Shown: positions 1 through 10,921, numbered from the stretch's first letter. The stretch is DNA of 64,000 nucleotides from Methylobacterium aquaticum (GCF_016804325.1 NZ_CP043627.1:1625001-1689000), one strand, 5' to 3'. A program made the numbers and translations. Notes: generated by a model from the letters alone, not told the origin.

Positions 1-957
1 CAGGGCCTGACCCAGCGTTTCGAGAACATCGCGGCCTCGACCCGCGAACAGGCCGAGATCGTGCAGGGCCTCGGCGCCTCGATCCAGTCGGTCGAGATCG
101 ACGGGCGCTCGGTCCTCCTCTCGGACGTCGCGTCCGGTCTCGGGGAGACCCTGACCGCGCTGATGGACAAGGTGGGCGGGCTCTCCCGCCAGGGCGGCGC
201 GACGGCCCGCGCCCTCGACACGGTCCTCACCGAGATCGACGCGGTCGAGGGCAGTGTCGCACGGATCGAGGCGATCAACCGGCAGACCAACCTGCTCGCC
301 CTCAACGCCAAGATCGAGGCGGCGCGGGCGGGAGAGGCCGGCCGGGCCTTCGCGGTGGTGGCCGACGAGGTCCGCCAGCTGGCGCAGTCGATCAACACGC
401 TCTCGGGCACGATCAAGGACCAGATCGGCTCGATCGCCACGGGCCTGCGCGACAGCCACGGCCTGTTGCAGGACATCGCGACCGTCGACGTCTCGGACGA
501 GAGCCGCAGCGCCGAGGCGCGGGTCCACACCGTGATGCAGACCCTGGTCGCCCAGAACTCGCGCTTCGCCGGCATCCTGCAGCAGACCGCCGAGACGACC
601 CAGTCGATCACCGCCGACGTGTCGGGCGCCATCGTGGCGTTGCAGTTCCAGGACCTGACGAAGCAGCGCATCGAGAACAGCCAGACGGTGCTGCGGGGGC
701 TCGCCGCCGAGCTCGGCCGGATGGACGAGGCGACGGCGGCAGGAGGAATCGACGCCTCCGGGCATGCCCCCGAACAGGCCTGGGCCGAGGCGATGATCGC
801 CTCCTGCACCCTCGGCCAGGTCCGGGAACGCCTGCGGAGCCGGATCCTGCAACAGGAGACCGGCCGGGAATCGAGCCCCGCACTCATCGTCCCGGCCGCC
901 GCGGCCTCGGTCGAGGCGCCGACCGTCGACGAGTTCGACGGCATCGACCTGTTCTGA
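1..957 (+). CDS. Methyl-accepting chemotaxis-type protein, 3' part
   Basis: The reading frame is open from the first base, so this is the last 318 codons of a gene that starts before the window. It contains the core of a receptor signalling domain ([20 protein letters not shown] followed by [15 protein letters not shown]), the hairpin tip that binds CheA and CheW. The core is followed by a helical segment with [10 protein letters not shown] and an acidic end, DEFDGIDLF. It lacks the tail shared by the three receptors further on and differs from them in sequence, so it is a separate type. No membrane segment is visible in this part. It probably feeds the CheA encoded just downstream. The family is clear; the input domain and ligand are unknown. 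Confidence 0.88.
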   Translation, partial: QGLTQRFENIAASTREQAEIVQGLGASIQSVEIDGRSVLLSDVASGLGETLTALMDKVGGLSRQGGATARALDTVLTEIDAVEGSVARIEAINRQTNLLALNAKIEAARAGEAGRAFAVVADEVRQLAQSINTLSGTIKDQIGSIATGLRDSHGLLQDIATVDVSDESRSAEARVHTVMQTLVAQNSRFAGILQQTAETTQSITADVSGAIVALQFQDLTKQRIENSQTVLRGLAAELGRMDEATAAGGIDASGHAPEQAWAEAMIASCTLGQVRERLRSRILQQETGRESSPALIVPAAAASVEAPTVDEFDGIDLF

Positions 958-1397
958 CCGACGCTCCGCCGTTTGCCGGATGACGGAGCGTTTCGTGCGC
1001 CGTCGTCCGATCATCGCGCGCGGCCGTTTCGCGTCTTCGCAGAGACCTTGCAGCTTCAAAGACCGCCTGGCCAAGACAGCCTAGCCAAGACCGCCCTGCG
1101 GTCTTTTTTCGTTTACCATGCTTGTCTTCATTCACCACGTCTGCGGGAACCCGGCGCGAAGGGTCGGAAACGCATCCACCATCGCTAACCCAAAATTAGC
1201 GCCCTTAGGGCAACTTTTGATTACTGCGACAGGTCGCATTTGCCGGAAACCGATCCGACGGCACGAACCCTGCCATCCGCGCGCCCCGCGGACGGCGAAG
1301 GAGGCGGGCGAGACGGGGCGGGCGAGGCGGCGTGGCGCATCCGTCTTCGCGATTTCTGCGCGATCCCATTCCGCGCGATCCAAGGGTCGATGCAGAC
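958..1397 (+). other. Intergenic region upstream of cheA
   Basis: Apart from the terminator at 1088-1109, no gene is supported here. An AT-richer patch at about 1185-1225 (aacccaaaattagc, then gcccttagggc as a small palindrome) stands out from the GC-rich surroundings and is the likeliest site for the che promoter. No sigma-factor consensus could be matched with confidence. Confidence 0.4.
1088..1109 (+). terminator. Intrinsic terminator after the first receptor-like gene
   Basis: A 7-bp perfect stem (agaccgc / gcggtct) with loop cct is followed directly by a run of T. It lies 130 bases past the stop at 957 and suggests that cheA has its own promoter. Confidence 0.75.
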
Positions 1398-3374
1398 ATG
1401 ACTTCCCTCAACCCGGTCGACGTGTTCCGCATGGAGGCCGACGAGCTTCTGGCCTGCCTCGAGACGACCTTGCTCGATCTCGGCGAGAAGCCGCAGGACA
1501 GGGCGCTGATCGATACGGCGTTCCGCGCGCTCCACACCATCAAGGGCTCGGGGGCGATGTTCGGCTTCGAGCGCGTGGCGGCGTTCACCCACGATTTCGA
1601 GACGGCCTTCGACCTCGTGCGCCAGGGCAAGGTTCCGGCGAGCGTCGACCTCGTGAACGTCGCCCTGTCGGCCAAGGACTACATCCGTCTCCTGATCGAG
1701 GATCCCGACGGGGCCGAGCCGGTCTTCGGCCAGGCCATCCTCGACGAGCTCGGCGGCCTCGTCGGCCGGGCGACCGGCCGGACGGGGGCCGAGCCGGCTC
1801 CGGTCGCCGAGGCCGCGCCGGCAGCGACCGGCTGGCAGGTCGGGATCGCCTTCGCGCCGGACGTGCTGCGCAACGGTACCAACCCGCTCGCGCTCCTCGA
1901 CGACCTGCGCGACCTCGGCGCCTCCGCGATCGTGCCGCGGCTCGACGCCGTGCCCGACCTCGCCGCCCTCGATCCCGAGGCCCTGTCGATGGGCTGGGAC
2001 GTCACGCTGCCGGCCGGCGTGACCCGGGAGGCGATCGAGGACGTCTTCCTGTTCGTCCAGGACGAGATGACCCTCACCCTGGCGCCTGTCGCCCCGCCGG
2101 CGGCCGCCGCGGAGCCGGTGCCGATGCAGCCGGCCGCGCGTCCCGCCTCCCCGCCGGCGCCCGAGCCGCGGGCGGCCGCGCGGGGGCGCGAGGAGCGGAC
2201 CACCAGCACGGTGCGGGTCGAGGCCGGCCGCCTCGACGAGCTGATGGACCGGGTCGGCGAGCTCGTCATCGCCCAGGCGCGGCTGAGCCAGCTCGCCGGC
2301 CTGCACGCCGATGGCGGGATCAAGACCGTCGCCGAGGAGATCGAGCGCCTCTCGGCACGCCTGCGCGACACCACGATGAGCATCCGCATGGTGCCGATCG
2401 GGGCTCTGTTCGGCCGCTTCCGGCGCCTCGTCCACGACCTGTCGCGGGATCTCGGCAAGCCGGTCGATTTCGTCACCGAGGGCGAGGAGACCGAGCTCGA
2501 CAAGACGGTGATCGAGCGCCTGGCCGATCCGCTGGTCCACCTGATCCGCAACGCCATCGACCACGGCATCGAGGACCCGGCCCGGCGCGCGGGCAGCCCC
2601 AAGGGCGCCACCGGCCGCATCACCCTGTCGGCCGAGCATGCCGGGGCCCAGGTGCGGATCAGCGTGCGCGACGACGGCGCCGGGCTCGACGCGGCCCGCA
2701 TCCGCGCCAAGGCCGAGGAGAAGGGGCTCGTCGCCCCCGGCGTGGCGTTGAACGACCAGCAGGTCTACCAGTTCCTGTTCGCCCCCGGCTTCTCGACCGC
2801 CGCGACGATCTCGGCCCTGTCGGGGCGCGGCGTCGGCATGGACGTGGTCAAGAAGACCATCGAGTCGTTGCGCGGCACGATCGACATCACGACCGAGCCC
2901 GGCGCCGGCACCACGGTCTCGCTCCGGCTGCCGCTGACGCTCGCGATCATCGAGGGCCTGCTGATCCGGGTCGGCGAGGGACGCTACGTCGTGCCGCTCG
3001 CCGCGGTCGAGGAATGCGTCGAGCTGCCGATGGGCGACCGGGCGAGCCGGGGCCGCGACTTCCTGGACATCCGCGGCGTGCTGGTGCCGTTCCTGCGGCT
3101 GCGCTCGCTGTTCGGGGCGGAGGGAGAGCCCGACCCGTACCAGAAGGTGATCATCGTCTCGGTCGGCGAGACCCGGGTCGGGCTTCTGGTCGATCAGATC
3201 ATCGGCAACCACCAGACGGTGATCAAGTCGCTGTCGAAGCTCCACGCCGACGTGGCGACCTTCTCGGGCGCGACGATCCTCGGCGACGGCACCGCCGCCC
3301 TCATCATCGACGTCGCGCGTCTCGTGTCCGGCGGGCACGTGGATATGCCGCGCGAATACCAGGACGTGGCCTGA
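1398..3374 (+). CDS. cheA: Chemotaxis histidine kinase CheA
   Basis: CheA is the cytoplasmic histidine kinase of the receptor array; it passes phosphate from its HPt domain to CheY and CheB. The 658-residue product has an N-terminal HPt domain with phospho-acceptor His46 (LHTIKGSGAMFGF). A variable linker follows, then the dimerisation helix (RLDELMDRVGELVIAQARLS). The ATPase domain has its N box (HLIRNAIDHGIEDPARR), G1 (RDDGAGLD) and G2 (GRGVGMDVVKK), and a CheW-like domain ends the protein. The ATG at 1398 is preferred over an in-frame GTG at 1332: it begins the conserved HPt region and has an AGGG about 11 bases upstream. The stop overlaps the start of cheW. Confidence 0.97.
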   Translation: MTSLNPVDVFRMEADELLACLETTLLDLGEKPQDRALIDTAFRALHTIKGSGAMFGFERVAAFTHDFETAFDLVRQGKVPASVDLVNVALSAKDYIRLLIEDPDGAEPVFGQAILDELGGLVGRATGRTGAEPAPVAEAAPAATGWQVGIAFAPDVLRNGTNPLALLDDLRDLGASAIVPRLDAVPDLAALDPEALSMGWDVTLPAGVTREAIEDVFLFVQDEMTLTLAPVAPPAAAAEPVPMQPAARPASPPAPEPRAAARGREERTTSTVRVEAGRLDELMDRVGELVIAQARLSQLAGLHADGGIKTVAEEIERLSARLRDTTMSIRMVPIGALFGRFRRLVHDLSRDLGKPVDFVTEGEETELDKTVIERLADPLVHLIRNAIDHGIEDPARRAGSPKGATGRITLSAEHAGAQVRISVRDDGAGLDAARIRAKAEEKGLVAPGVALNDQQVYQFLFAPGFSTAATISALSGRGVGMDVVKKTIESLRGTIDITTEPGAGTTVSLRLPLTLAIIEGLLIRVGEGRYVVPLAAVEECVELPMGDRASRGRDFLDIRGVLVPFLRLRSLFGAEGEPDPYQKVIIVSVGETRVGLLVDQIIGNHQTVIKSLSKLHADVATFSGATILGDGTAALIIDVARLVSGGHVDMPREYQDVA

Positions 3375-3835
3375 TGACCGGCACAGTGGACGAGCTCCGG
3401 CCGACGGCCGGTTTGCAGGTGGTGAAGGTGCGGATCGGCTCCGAGACCTTCGCGCTCGATGCCGGCATGGTGCGGGAGATCATCGACCCGATCCCGACGA
3501 CCCGGGTGGCGGGCGCCCGCCCGCATCTCGACCGGGTCGTGAACGTGCGCGGCAACGTCGTGCCGCTCGCCGACATCCGCGAGCGCTTCGGCATGAAGCC
3601 GGAAGCGGCGACCCCGGATACCCGCTTCGTGGTGATCGAGGTCGACATCGCGGGCGATCCGGTCATCGTCGCCCTCGTCGCCGACAAGGTCTTCGAGGTG
3701 ACCGAGGTCGAGACCGGCACGGCGCAGGCGGTTCCGAAGGTCGGCACCTCGTGGCGGCCCGAATACATCAAGTCGATCGTCAAGTGCGGAACCGAGTTCG
3801 TCATCCTGCCCGATGTCGAGCGCATCCTGAACTGA
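3374..3835 (+). CDS. cheW: Chemotaxis coupling protein CheW (copy 1)
   Basis: CheW links receptors to CheA. The 153-residue protein is a single CheW-like SH3-type domain (QVVKVRIGSETFALDAGMV, VVNVRGNVVPLADIRERFG, VALVADKVFEVTEV), the usual size for the family. Its ATG overlaps the cheA stop codon (TGATG), so the two are translationally coupled. The first receptor gene starts 120 bases downstream. A second, different cheW lies at 10922, so the array may use two couplers. Confidence 0.95.
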   Translation: MTGTVDELRPTAGLQVVKVRIGSETFALDAGMVREIIDPIPTTRVAGARPHLDRVVNVRGNVVPLADIRERFGMKPEAATPDTRFVVIEVDIAGDPVIVALVADKVFEVTEVETGTAQAVPKVGTSWRPEYIKSIVKCGTEFVILPDVERILN

Positions 3836-3955
3836 ACGAGCGTCCGGCCCGGGCGCCCTGCGAGGCCGCCGGGCCGAGATTTTCGATTCCACAGCATTTC
3901 CTCGACGAACCGGACCCCGCGTCGTCGGAAAATCCCTCGAGGGCGAAGAAATCCC

Positions 3956-6226
3956 ATGCGTCTGACCATCAAGGCGAAACTCGCCGGCGGCTTCGCCGCG
4001 GTCCTCGTCCTGGCCGGCGTGGCCGGCGGGGTCGGGTACCAGAAACTCACCGCCGCCGACGAGGCGATGAAGTTCGTCGTCGGCCGCTCCGAGGTCCAGG
4101 CGCTCGTCCTCGACGCGAAGGCCAACGCCATCCGGGGCATCTCGAACACGCGCGCGGCCGTCATCAGCGCGGATGACGCGCAGATGGCCGATTTCGCCAA
4201 GCGCGCCGCGGATAACCGCGCCGATGCGCTCGCCGCGATGGCGAAGGCCAAGACCTACATCAATTCCGAGGAGGGCCGGCGGCTCTTCGACGACCTGTCC
4301 GACAAGTACGAGAAGCAGCGCGCGATCGCCACCCGGGTGGCGGACCTGACCCGGCTCAACTCGAACGCCCGGACCTGGTCGGAGATCGACACGGCCGGGC
4401 GTCCCGCCACGGTCGCGCTGCGCGCCGAACTGGACGAGCTCGTCAAGAGCCGGACGGGCGAGCCGGGCGGCGACGAATTCGTCCGCGCCACGGCGGCGGT
4501 CCAGATCCGGATGGAGCGGGCCTGGGGCCAGATGCAGTCGGCGACCGGCGCCCTCAGCGTCGCCGCCCTGGAGCAGCGGGTGAGCACCGCCAAGCAGGTG
4601 CGCGAGGAGATCGCGCGGGCGATGGACGAGCTCATGCGGGTGGCCACCGGGCGCGGGCTTCCCGTCGAGGCGGTCCGGCAGAAATACACCGCCTGGTCCG
4701 CCTCGTTCCAGAAGGCGCTCGCCATCGTCGAGACCGGCTCCACCATCCAGGCCGCCGCCCTCGCCTCGGGCGAGTATGCGGTCACGAGCACCACGACGAT
4801 CCGCGCCTTCGACGCCCTGGCGGAATTCCAGGCCAAGCGCATGACCGATGCGGTGATGCGGGCCAAGGCGGAATCGAGCGAGGGGCAGACGATCCTGCTC
4901 GCGGTGCTGGCGGGCGCGCTGCTCGTCGGCTTCGGCATCGCCACCTGGCTCGCCGTCACCATCTCGCGGGGCCTGAGCCGCGCGGTGTCGCTCGCCGACG
5001 CGGTGGCGATCGGCGATCTCGGCCAGACGGTCACGGTGACCTCCCGCGACGAGATCGGCGACCTCGTCACCGCCATGAACCGGATGACCGCCAACCTGAA
5101 CGCCACCGCCGGCCTCGCCGACGCGATCGCGCAGGGCGACCTCACGGTGGAGGCCAAGCCCCTCTCCGACCAGGACCGGATGGGCCTGGCCCTGCAGACG
5201 ATGCTCGCGCGGCTGCGCTCCGTGGTGGCGGATGCCTCCGCGGCGGCCGCCAACGTCTCGGCGGGCTCGCAGGAGCTGTCGGCCTCGGCCGAGCAGCTGT
5301 CGCAGGGCTCGACCGAGCAGGCCGCGTCCACCGAGGAGGCCTCCGCCTCGATGGAGGAGATGGCCGCCAACGTGAAACAGAACGCCGAGAATGCCGGCCA
5401 GACCGAGGCCATCGCCCGCCAGTCCGCCAAGGATGCGGAAGCCAGTGGCGTCGCGGTCGGCCGTGCCGTCGAGGCGATGCAGACCATCGCCCAGAAGATC
5501 ACCATCGTGCAGGAGATCGCCCGCCAGACCGACCTCCTGGCGCTCAACGCCGCCGTCGAGGCGGCCCGGGCCGGCGAGCACGGACGCGGCTTTGCCGTGG
5601 TGGCGAGCGAGGTGCGGAAGCTCGCCGAGCGCAGCCAGGCGGCGGCCGCCGAGATCGGGACGCTGTCGATCGACACGGTCAAGGCGGCGCAGGCGGCCGG
5701 CGACATGCTCGGCCGGCTGGTGCCGGACATCAAGAAGACGGCGGCTTTGGTCGAGGAGATCTCGGCGGCGTGCCGCGAGCAGGATGTCGGGTCCGGGCAG
5801 ATCAACCAGGCGATCCAGCAGCTCGACAAGGTGACGCAGCAGAACGCGTCGGCCTCCGAGCAGGTCTCGGCGACCTCCGAGGAGCTGGCGGCGCAGGCCG
5901 AGACGCTGCAGGCCACGATCGCCTTCTTCCGGATCGACGAGGAGGCAGCCTCGTCGCGGCCGATCGACGGGGCGGTGTCGCAGCTGCGCGCCACGGCGTC
6001 GCGGATGGCGGCGCCCTCGGCGATGGTCCGGTCGCCCGCCAAGGGGCCGGTGAAGCGCGCCGTCGCAGCTCAACCGGCGGCCAAGTCCAAGCTGTCTTCG
6101 GCCAAGTTGCCGTCGGCCAAGTCACCGTCGGCCCGGTCCATGGCCGGCGGCCTCGGCGGAGGCGGCTTCTCCCTCGACATGAGCGAGGGCGACGAGCGCG
6201 ACGCCGATTTCACCCGCGTCGCCTGA
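3956..6226 (+). CDS. Methyl-accepting chemotaxis receptor 1
   Basis: A 756-residue inner-membrane chemoreceptor. The first membrane helix is at about 7-27. A mainly helical periplasmic domain follows, probably of four-helix-bundle type; its ligand is unknown. A second membrane helix at about 312-335 leads into a HAMP domain and a further HAMP-like stretch to about 430. The signalling domain contains the hairpin tip [20 protein letters not shown] plus [18 protein letters not shown]. After the methylation helices there is an Ala/Ser/Lys-rich linker, then the tail [14 protein letters not shown]. The signalling-domain DNA is almost identical to that of the next two genes, while the sensing halves differ. 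The start is the ATG after a GAGGG motif. Confidence 0.93.
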   Translation: MRLTIKAKLAGGFAAVLVLAGVAGGVGYQKLTAADEAMKFVVGRSEVQALVLDAKANAIRGISNTRAAVISADDAQMADFAKRAADNRADALAAMAKAKTYINSEEGRRLFDDLSDKYEKQRAIATRVADLTRLNSNARTWSEIDTAGRPATVALRAELDELVKSRTGEPGGDEFVRATAAVQIRMERAWGQMQSATGALSVAALEQRVSTAKQVREEIARAMDELMRVATGRGLPVEAVRQKYTAWSASFQKALAIVETGSTIQAAALASGEYAVTSTTTIRAFDALAEFQAKRMTDAVMRAKAESSEGQTILLAVLAGALLVGFGIATWLAVTISRGLSRAVSLADAVAIGDLGQTVTVTSRDEIGDLVTAMNRMTANLNATAGLADAIAQGDLTVEAKPLSDQDRMGLALQTMLARLRSVVADASAAAANVSAGSQELSASAEQLSQGSTEQAASTEEASASMEEMAANVKQNAENAGQTEAIARQSAKDAEASGVAVGRAVEAMQTIAQKITIVQEIARQTDLLALNAAVEAARAGEHGRGFAVVASEVRKLAERSQAAAAEIGTLSIDTVKAAQAAGDMLGRLVPDIKKTAALVEEISAACREQDVGSGQINQAIQQLDKVTQQNASASEQVSATSEELAAQAETLQATIAFFRIDEEAASSRPIDGAVSQLRATASRMAAPSAMVRSPAKGPVKRAVAAQPAAKSKLSSAKLPSAKSPSARSMAGGLGGGGFSLDMSEGDERDADFTRVA

Positions 6227-6243
6227 CGCGGGCATCCCCGATC

Positions 6244-6270
6244 CCCGCGCGAGGTCGACGCTCGCGCGGG
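6244..6270 (+). other. Strong hairpin between receptors 1 and 2
   Basis: A 10-bp perfect stem (cccgcgcgag / ctcgcgcggg) with a 7-base loop lies 18 bases past the receptor 1 stop. There is no T run, so it may stabilise the 3' end or attenuate transcription instead of acting as a full terminator. Confidence 0.5.
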
Positions 6271-6378
6271 CACACCGGACGATGGGACACGCCCACCGTC
6301 CCGGATCGCCATCGGCTCCGACCCATCCCGATGATTTCGTCTGAACCCCTCTAGACGCGCAGCAGAGAGCACACATCG

Positions 6379-8475
6379 ATGCGGTTCACGATCAAAGCGA
6401 AGCTCGGGATCGCCTTCGGGGCAATCCTCGTCCTCCTCGGCGGGGCCGGCACCCTGGCCGTGTCGAGCCTGAGCCAGTCCAACGACCGGATGCAGTCTTT
6501 CGCCGCCCGGCCGTTCTCCCAGGTCCAGCGGATCCTGCGCATCGAGGCGATGTCCTACGATGCCGCCCGGATGTTCGCGCGCTCGATGCTGGAGCCGACG
6601 AACGCCGCCCGCGAGAAGCTGTTCACCGAGTTCAAGGCGAACGACGCCAAGCTCCAGGGCATCCTGCGGGACTACACCGACCTCGTCCCGGCGGAGGAGC
6701 GCGCCCGCGTCCAGCCCCTGCGCGAGAACTGGGCCAAGCTGACCGACGCCGTGACCAAGGGCCTGGAATTCGCGGTCCAGAACGGCAACAACACCGCCAA
6801 CACCATCGCGACGGGCGAGCAGCTCGCGGCTTACACGGCGGTGATGGGGCGCATCGACGAGATCAAGGCCCGGCCCGACCTCCCGGCGGAGGACCGTGTC
6901 CTGATCGGCGCCATCGAAGCCAAGATGTTCCGCCTGCGCGGCGAGATCTACCGCGAGATCGTCGTCACCGACGACGCCCTGCTGGCCAAGATCGCCGGGG
7001 AGTTCGGCGATACCCAGAAGGCCCTGTGGCGCGATCTCGCGAAGCTCGGCGAGGCCGGTCGGGCCGCGGGCTATGCCGAGGCCGCCGGCGCCCTCTCCGC
7101 CGCCGTGAAGGCCTGGGAGCCCTCGGCCGAGAAGGTCTTCGCCCTCGGGCTGGCCAACACCGATGCCAAGGCCCTGCGCTACTATGTCGGCCCGTTCACG
7201 GAGGCCCGCCGGGCGGTGGTCGAGGAGGTGGGCAAGCTGCGCGGCTACGAGGAGAGCGTGGCCAACGGCTTCGTGCGCGAGACGCAGTCGGCCTACGAGA
7301 CGACCCGCACGGTCCTGGTCGCCGTCGTGGTCGGCGCCGTGATCCTCGGCCTCGCCATGGCGCTGTGGCTGGCGCTCTCGATCTCGCGCGGCCTCTCGAA
7401 GGCGGTCTCCGCCGCCCGGAGCGTCGCCGCCGGCGACCTGACGAAGGACGTGGTCCCGACCGGGCGCGACGAGGTGACGGAGCTCCTGCAGGCGATCCAG
7501 GCGATGAACGTCAAGCTGCGCGAGGTCGTCGGGCAGGTGGTGTCGGCGGCGAGCAACGTCTCGGCGGGCTCGCAGGAACTGTCGGCCTCGGCCGAGCAGC
7601 TGTCGCAGGGCTCGACCGAGCAGGCCGCCTCGACCGAGGAAGCCTCCGCCTCGATGGAGGAGATGGCCGCCAACGTGAAGCAGAACGCCGAGAATGCCGG
7701 CCAGACCGAGGCCATCGCCCGCCAGTCCGCCAAGGATGCGGAAGCCAGCGGCGTCGCGGTCGGCCGCGCCGTCGAGGCGATGCAGACCATCGCCCAGAAG
7801 ATCACCATCGTGCAGGAGATCGCCCGCCAGACCGACCTCCTGGCGCTCAACGCCGCCGTCGAGGCGGCCCGGGCCGGCGAGCACGGACGCGGCTTTGCCG
7901 TGGTGGCGAGCGAGGTGCGGAAGCTCGCCGAGCGCTCGCAGGCGGCAGCCGCCGAGATCGGGACGCTGTCGATCGATACGGTCAAGGCGGCGCAACAGGC
8001 CGGCGACATGCTCGGCCGGCTGGTGCCGGACATCAAGAAGACGGCGGCTTTGGTCGAGGAGATCTCGGCGGCGTGCCGCGAGCAGGATGTCGGGTCGGGC
8101 CAGATCAACCAGGCGATCCAGCAGCTCGACAAGGTGACGCAGCAGAACGCGTCGGCCTCCGAGCAGGTCTCGGCGACCTCCGAGGAGCTGGCGGCGCAGG
8201 CCGAGACGCTGCAGGCCACGATCGCCTATTTCCGGATCGACGGGCGGGCCGGCGCGGCAGACGGGTCGCCGATGATCGACGGGGCGGTGTCGCAGCTGCG
8301 CGCCACGGCCTCGCGGATGGCGGCGCCCTCGGCGGTGGTCCGGTCGCCCGCCAAGGCGATGCCGAAGCGCGGCGTGCCCGCGCGGCCGGCGCGGAAACCG
8401 GCGAGCGGAGGCGGCTTCGCCTTCGACATGAGCGAGGGCGACGAGCGCGACGCCGACTTCACCCGGGTCGCCTGA
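6379..8475 (+). CDS. Methyl-accepting chemotaxis receptor 2
   Basis: A 698-residue membrane chemoreceptor. The first membrane helix is at about 8-30. The helical periplasmic domain of about 280 residues has several conserved-looking Arg and Glu positions. The second membrane helix is at about 310-335, followed by one HAMP domain and the same signalling domain as receptor 1. The linker here is shorter and ends in [19 protein letters not shown] plus RVA. From about 7555 to 8235 the DNA is nearly identical to receptors 1 and 3, which points to recent duplication or gene conversion of the output half. The input half is unrelated by eye to that of receptor 3. Confidence 0.93.
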   Translation: MRFTIKAKLGIAFGAILVLLGGAGTLAVSSLSQSNDRMQSFAARPFSQVQRILRIEAMSYDAARMFARSMLEPTNAAREKLFTEFKANDAKLQGILRDYTDLVPAEERARVQPLRENWAKLTDAVTKGLEFAVQNGNNTANTIATGEQLAAYTAVMGRIDEIKARPDLPAEDRVLIGAIEAKMFRLRGEIYREIVVTDDALLAKIAGEFGDTQKALWRDLAKLGEAGRAAGYAEAAGALSAAVKAWEPSAEKVFALGLANTDAKALRYYVGPFTEARRAVVEEVGKLRGYEESVANGFVRETQSAYETTRTVLVAVVVGAVILGLAMALWLALSISRGLSKAVSAARSVAAGDLTKDVVPTGRDEVTELLQAIQAMNVKLREVVGQVVSAASNVSAGSQELSASAEQLSQGSTEQAASTEEASASMEEMAANVKQNAENAGQTEAIARQSAKDAEASGVAVGRAVEAMQTIAQKITIVQEIARQTDLLALNAAVEAARAGEHGRGFAVVASEVRKLAERSQAAAAEIGTLSIDTVKAAQQAGDMLGRLVPDIKKTAALVEEISAACREQDVGSGQINQAIQQLDKVTQQNASASEQVSATSEELAAQAETLQATIAYFRIDGRAGAADGSPMIDGAVSQLRATASRMAAPSAVVRSPAKAMPKRGVPARPARKPASGGGFAFDMSEGDERDADFTRVA

Positions 8476-8497
8476 CGCCGAAAGGCACAGGCACCGG

Positions 8498-8533
8498 GCC
8501 CGGGCGGACGCGATCCCTCGCGCCCGCCCGGGC
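8498..8533 (+). other. Strong hairpin between receptors 2 and 3
   Basis: A 9-bp GC-only inverted repeat (gcccgggcg at 8498-8506, cgcccgggc at 8525-8533) follows the receptor 2 stop. As after receptor 1, no T run is present. Confidence 0.45.
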
Positions 8534-8673
8534 ACCCCGATTGACCACGCGGGATCGCCCTCGGCGGCTCCCCACGCGCGTCCCGAACTCCTGCGGCCTC
8601 AGCTCTACCGGGCGCCGACGCGGGGATCCGTCACTTCCTGGCTCCTCCGGTCCGATCAGGGGAAAGTTTCATC

Positions 8674-10652
8674 ATGGGCATGGTCGACAACATCTCGATA
8701 CCCCAGAAGCTCGGTCTCAGCTTCGCCGTGATGCTCACCGTCGGTCTGGGCGTGAACGGCGTCGTGTACTGGAAGTCGTCCGAAATCCGGCAGGCGGTCG
8801 GCTGGTCCGACCACACGATCCAGGTGATCGACGCGGCCAACCACGCGCTGTCCGGCATGGTCGACCAGGAAACCGGCTATCGCGGCTTCCTGCTGTCGGG
8901 GGATGCGAAGTTCCTCGATCCCTACCGGAAGGGCTGGGACGCCTTCGAGGCCAATTGGCGCCATGCCAAGACCCTGACGGCCGACAACCCGGCCCAGCAG
9001 GACCGGCTCGACGCGATGCACCGGCTGGCGGAAGCGTGGCATCACGGCGTCGCCGAGAAGGGCATCGCCCTGATGGCCAGCGCCGAGACGCGCGAGACCG
9101 CGCGGCAGACCGAGATCGCCGGCGCCGGCAAGGAGGCCATGGACGGTCTGCGTGCCAAGGTCGCCGACGTGATCGGCGCCGAGAACGCGCTGATGCAGAC
9201 CCGGCGGGCCGCGCAGAGCGCCGCCTTCGACACGACGACGCAGATGATCCTGCTCGGCATCCTGGCGAACCTCCTGATCGCGGCCGGCATCGCCGTCCTG
9301 CTGATCCGCACCGTGGCCCGGCCCGTGACCCGGGTCAGCGGCAAGCTCGCCGAGCTGGCGACCCCGATCGAGACCGGCCGGCGCGACGAGGTCGGGCAGA
9401 TCCAGGGCACCGCGCTCGCGGTCGAGCAGGCGTTCCGGGACATCTCCGAGGTGCTGGCGGCGGCCTCGATCGGCGACTTCTCCCGGTCGCTGTCGAAGGA
9501 TTACGGCGGCCTGAGCAGCGAGGTGCAGGCCAATCTCCGGGCGATGACCGCGAACCTGCGGGCGATCGCCGAGGTCGCGACCGCGATCGCCGGCGGCGAC
9601 CTGACCGTCGAGGCCAAGCGCCTCTCGGACAAGGACGGCCTCGGCATCGCCCTCGAGCAGATGCTGACGCGCCTGCGCTCCGTGGTGGCGGAAGCCTCGG
9701 CGGCGGCGGCCAACGTCTCGGCGGGCTCGCAGGAGCTGTCGGCCTCGGCCGAGCAGCTGTCGCAGGGCTCGACCGAGCAGGCCGCCTCGACCGAGGAAGC
9801 CTCCGCCTCGATGGAGGAGATGGCCGCCAACGTGAAGCAGAACGCCGAGAATGCCGGCCAGACCGAGGCCATCGCCCGCCAGTCGGCCAAGGATGCGGAA
9901 GCCAGCGGCGTCGCGGTCGGCCGTGCCGTCGAGGCGATGCAGACGATCGCCCAGAAGATCACCATCGTCCAGGAGATCGCCCGCCAGACCGACCTCCTGG
10001 CGCTCAACGCCGCCGTCGAGGCGGCACGCGCCGGCGAGCACGGCCGGGGCTTTGCCGTGGTGGCGAGCGAGGTGCGGAAGCTCGCCGAGCGCAGCCAGGC
10101 GGCCGCCGCCGAGATCGGGACGCTGTCGATCGATACGGTGAAGGCGGCGCAGGCGGCCGGCGACATGCTCGGCCGGCTGGTGCCGGACATCAAGCGGACG
10201 GCGGCTCTGGTGGAGGAGATCTCGGCGGCGTGCCGCGAGCAGGATGTCGGGTCCGGGCAGATCAACCTCGCGATCCAGCAGCTCGACAAGGTGACGCAGC
10301 AGAATGCGAGCGCGTCCGAGGAGGTCTCGGCGACCTCCGAGGAGCTGGCCGCGCAGGCCGAGGCGTTGCAGGAGACGATCGCCTATTTCCGGATCGACGA
10401 GGCTGCGGCCCCGGGGGCCATTCGCGGCCGGTCGATGGGGCGGTGTCGCAGCTGCGCGCCGCGGCGGCGCGGATGGCGGCGTCCGCGACGGGGGTGAAGT
10501 CGCCGAAAGCGACAGCCAAGGTGCCGGCCAAGGCCCCTGCCCAGCGCGGCACGGTCGCCCGCCCGATCCGGAGAGCGGCGAGCGGGGGCGGCTTCACCTT
10601 CGAGATGAACGAAGCCGACGACCGCGACGCCGATTTTACCCGCCTCACCTGA
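8674..10652 (+). CDS. Methyl-accepting chemotaxis receptor 3 with CHASE3 domain, frameshifted tail
   Basis: This chemoreceptor has a CHASE3-type extracellular sensor at about residues 40-180, recognised by [20 protein letters not shown]. Membrane helices lie at about 12-32 and 189-212, followed by HAMP regions and the shared signalling domain. The uninterrupted frame ends at 10497 after a nonsense tail. The -1 frame from about 10416 encodes [18 protein letters not shown] and the family tail [13 protein letters not shown], ending at 10652. One extra base in the run ccccggggg (10409-10417) would give a 659-residue protein, so the reference probably lacks a base. Alternatively, the ribosome slips at C CCG GGG. 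The signalling function is intact either way; only the tail is affected. Confidence 0.88.
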
Positions 10653-10659
10653 CCGGAAC

Positions 10660-10722
10660 GGGCCTGCGGGCGGGCATTGCCGCAGGCCCACCGGGATCCG
10701 GATGGCAAGCATCCGGATCCCG
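10660..10722 (+). other. Two tandem hairpins after receptor 3
   Basis: Two perfect inverted repeats follow the receptor 3 stop: 10 bp (gggcctgcgg, 10660-10669, with 10680-10689) and 13 bp (cgggatccggatg, 10692-10704, with 10710-10722). No T run follows. The rest of the gap to 10921 shows nothing gene-like. Confidence 0.5.
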
Positions 10723-10921
10723 TATGTCCCGTGCCTCTCACCAAGCTCCCGAGCGACCGCCCTCCCCCTCGCGAGGTCGGCGGCGCGGCCTTCGGGAGCT
10801 TCGTGAGATGCATCGAGAGCCCCGGCCCGGCCGGGCGCCTCATCGATCACCCCTCGGACGATTTTTTCGCGATCGGGCTCCGCCTTCCGGGGCGGGCCCG
10901 CAGGCAAGCCGGAGTGCCAGG

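Noticed and set aside
7026..10652. A 1200-codon plus-strand frame across receptors 2 and 3.
   Set aside because: Only its last 80 or so codons look like real protein, and these are the displaced tail of receptor 3. The rest is a low-complexity shadow.
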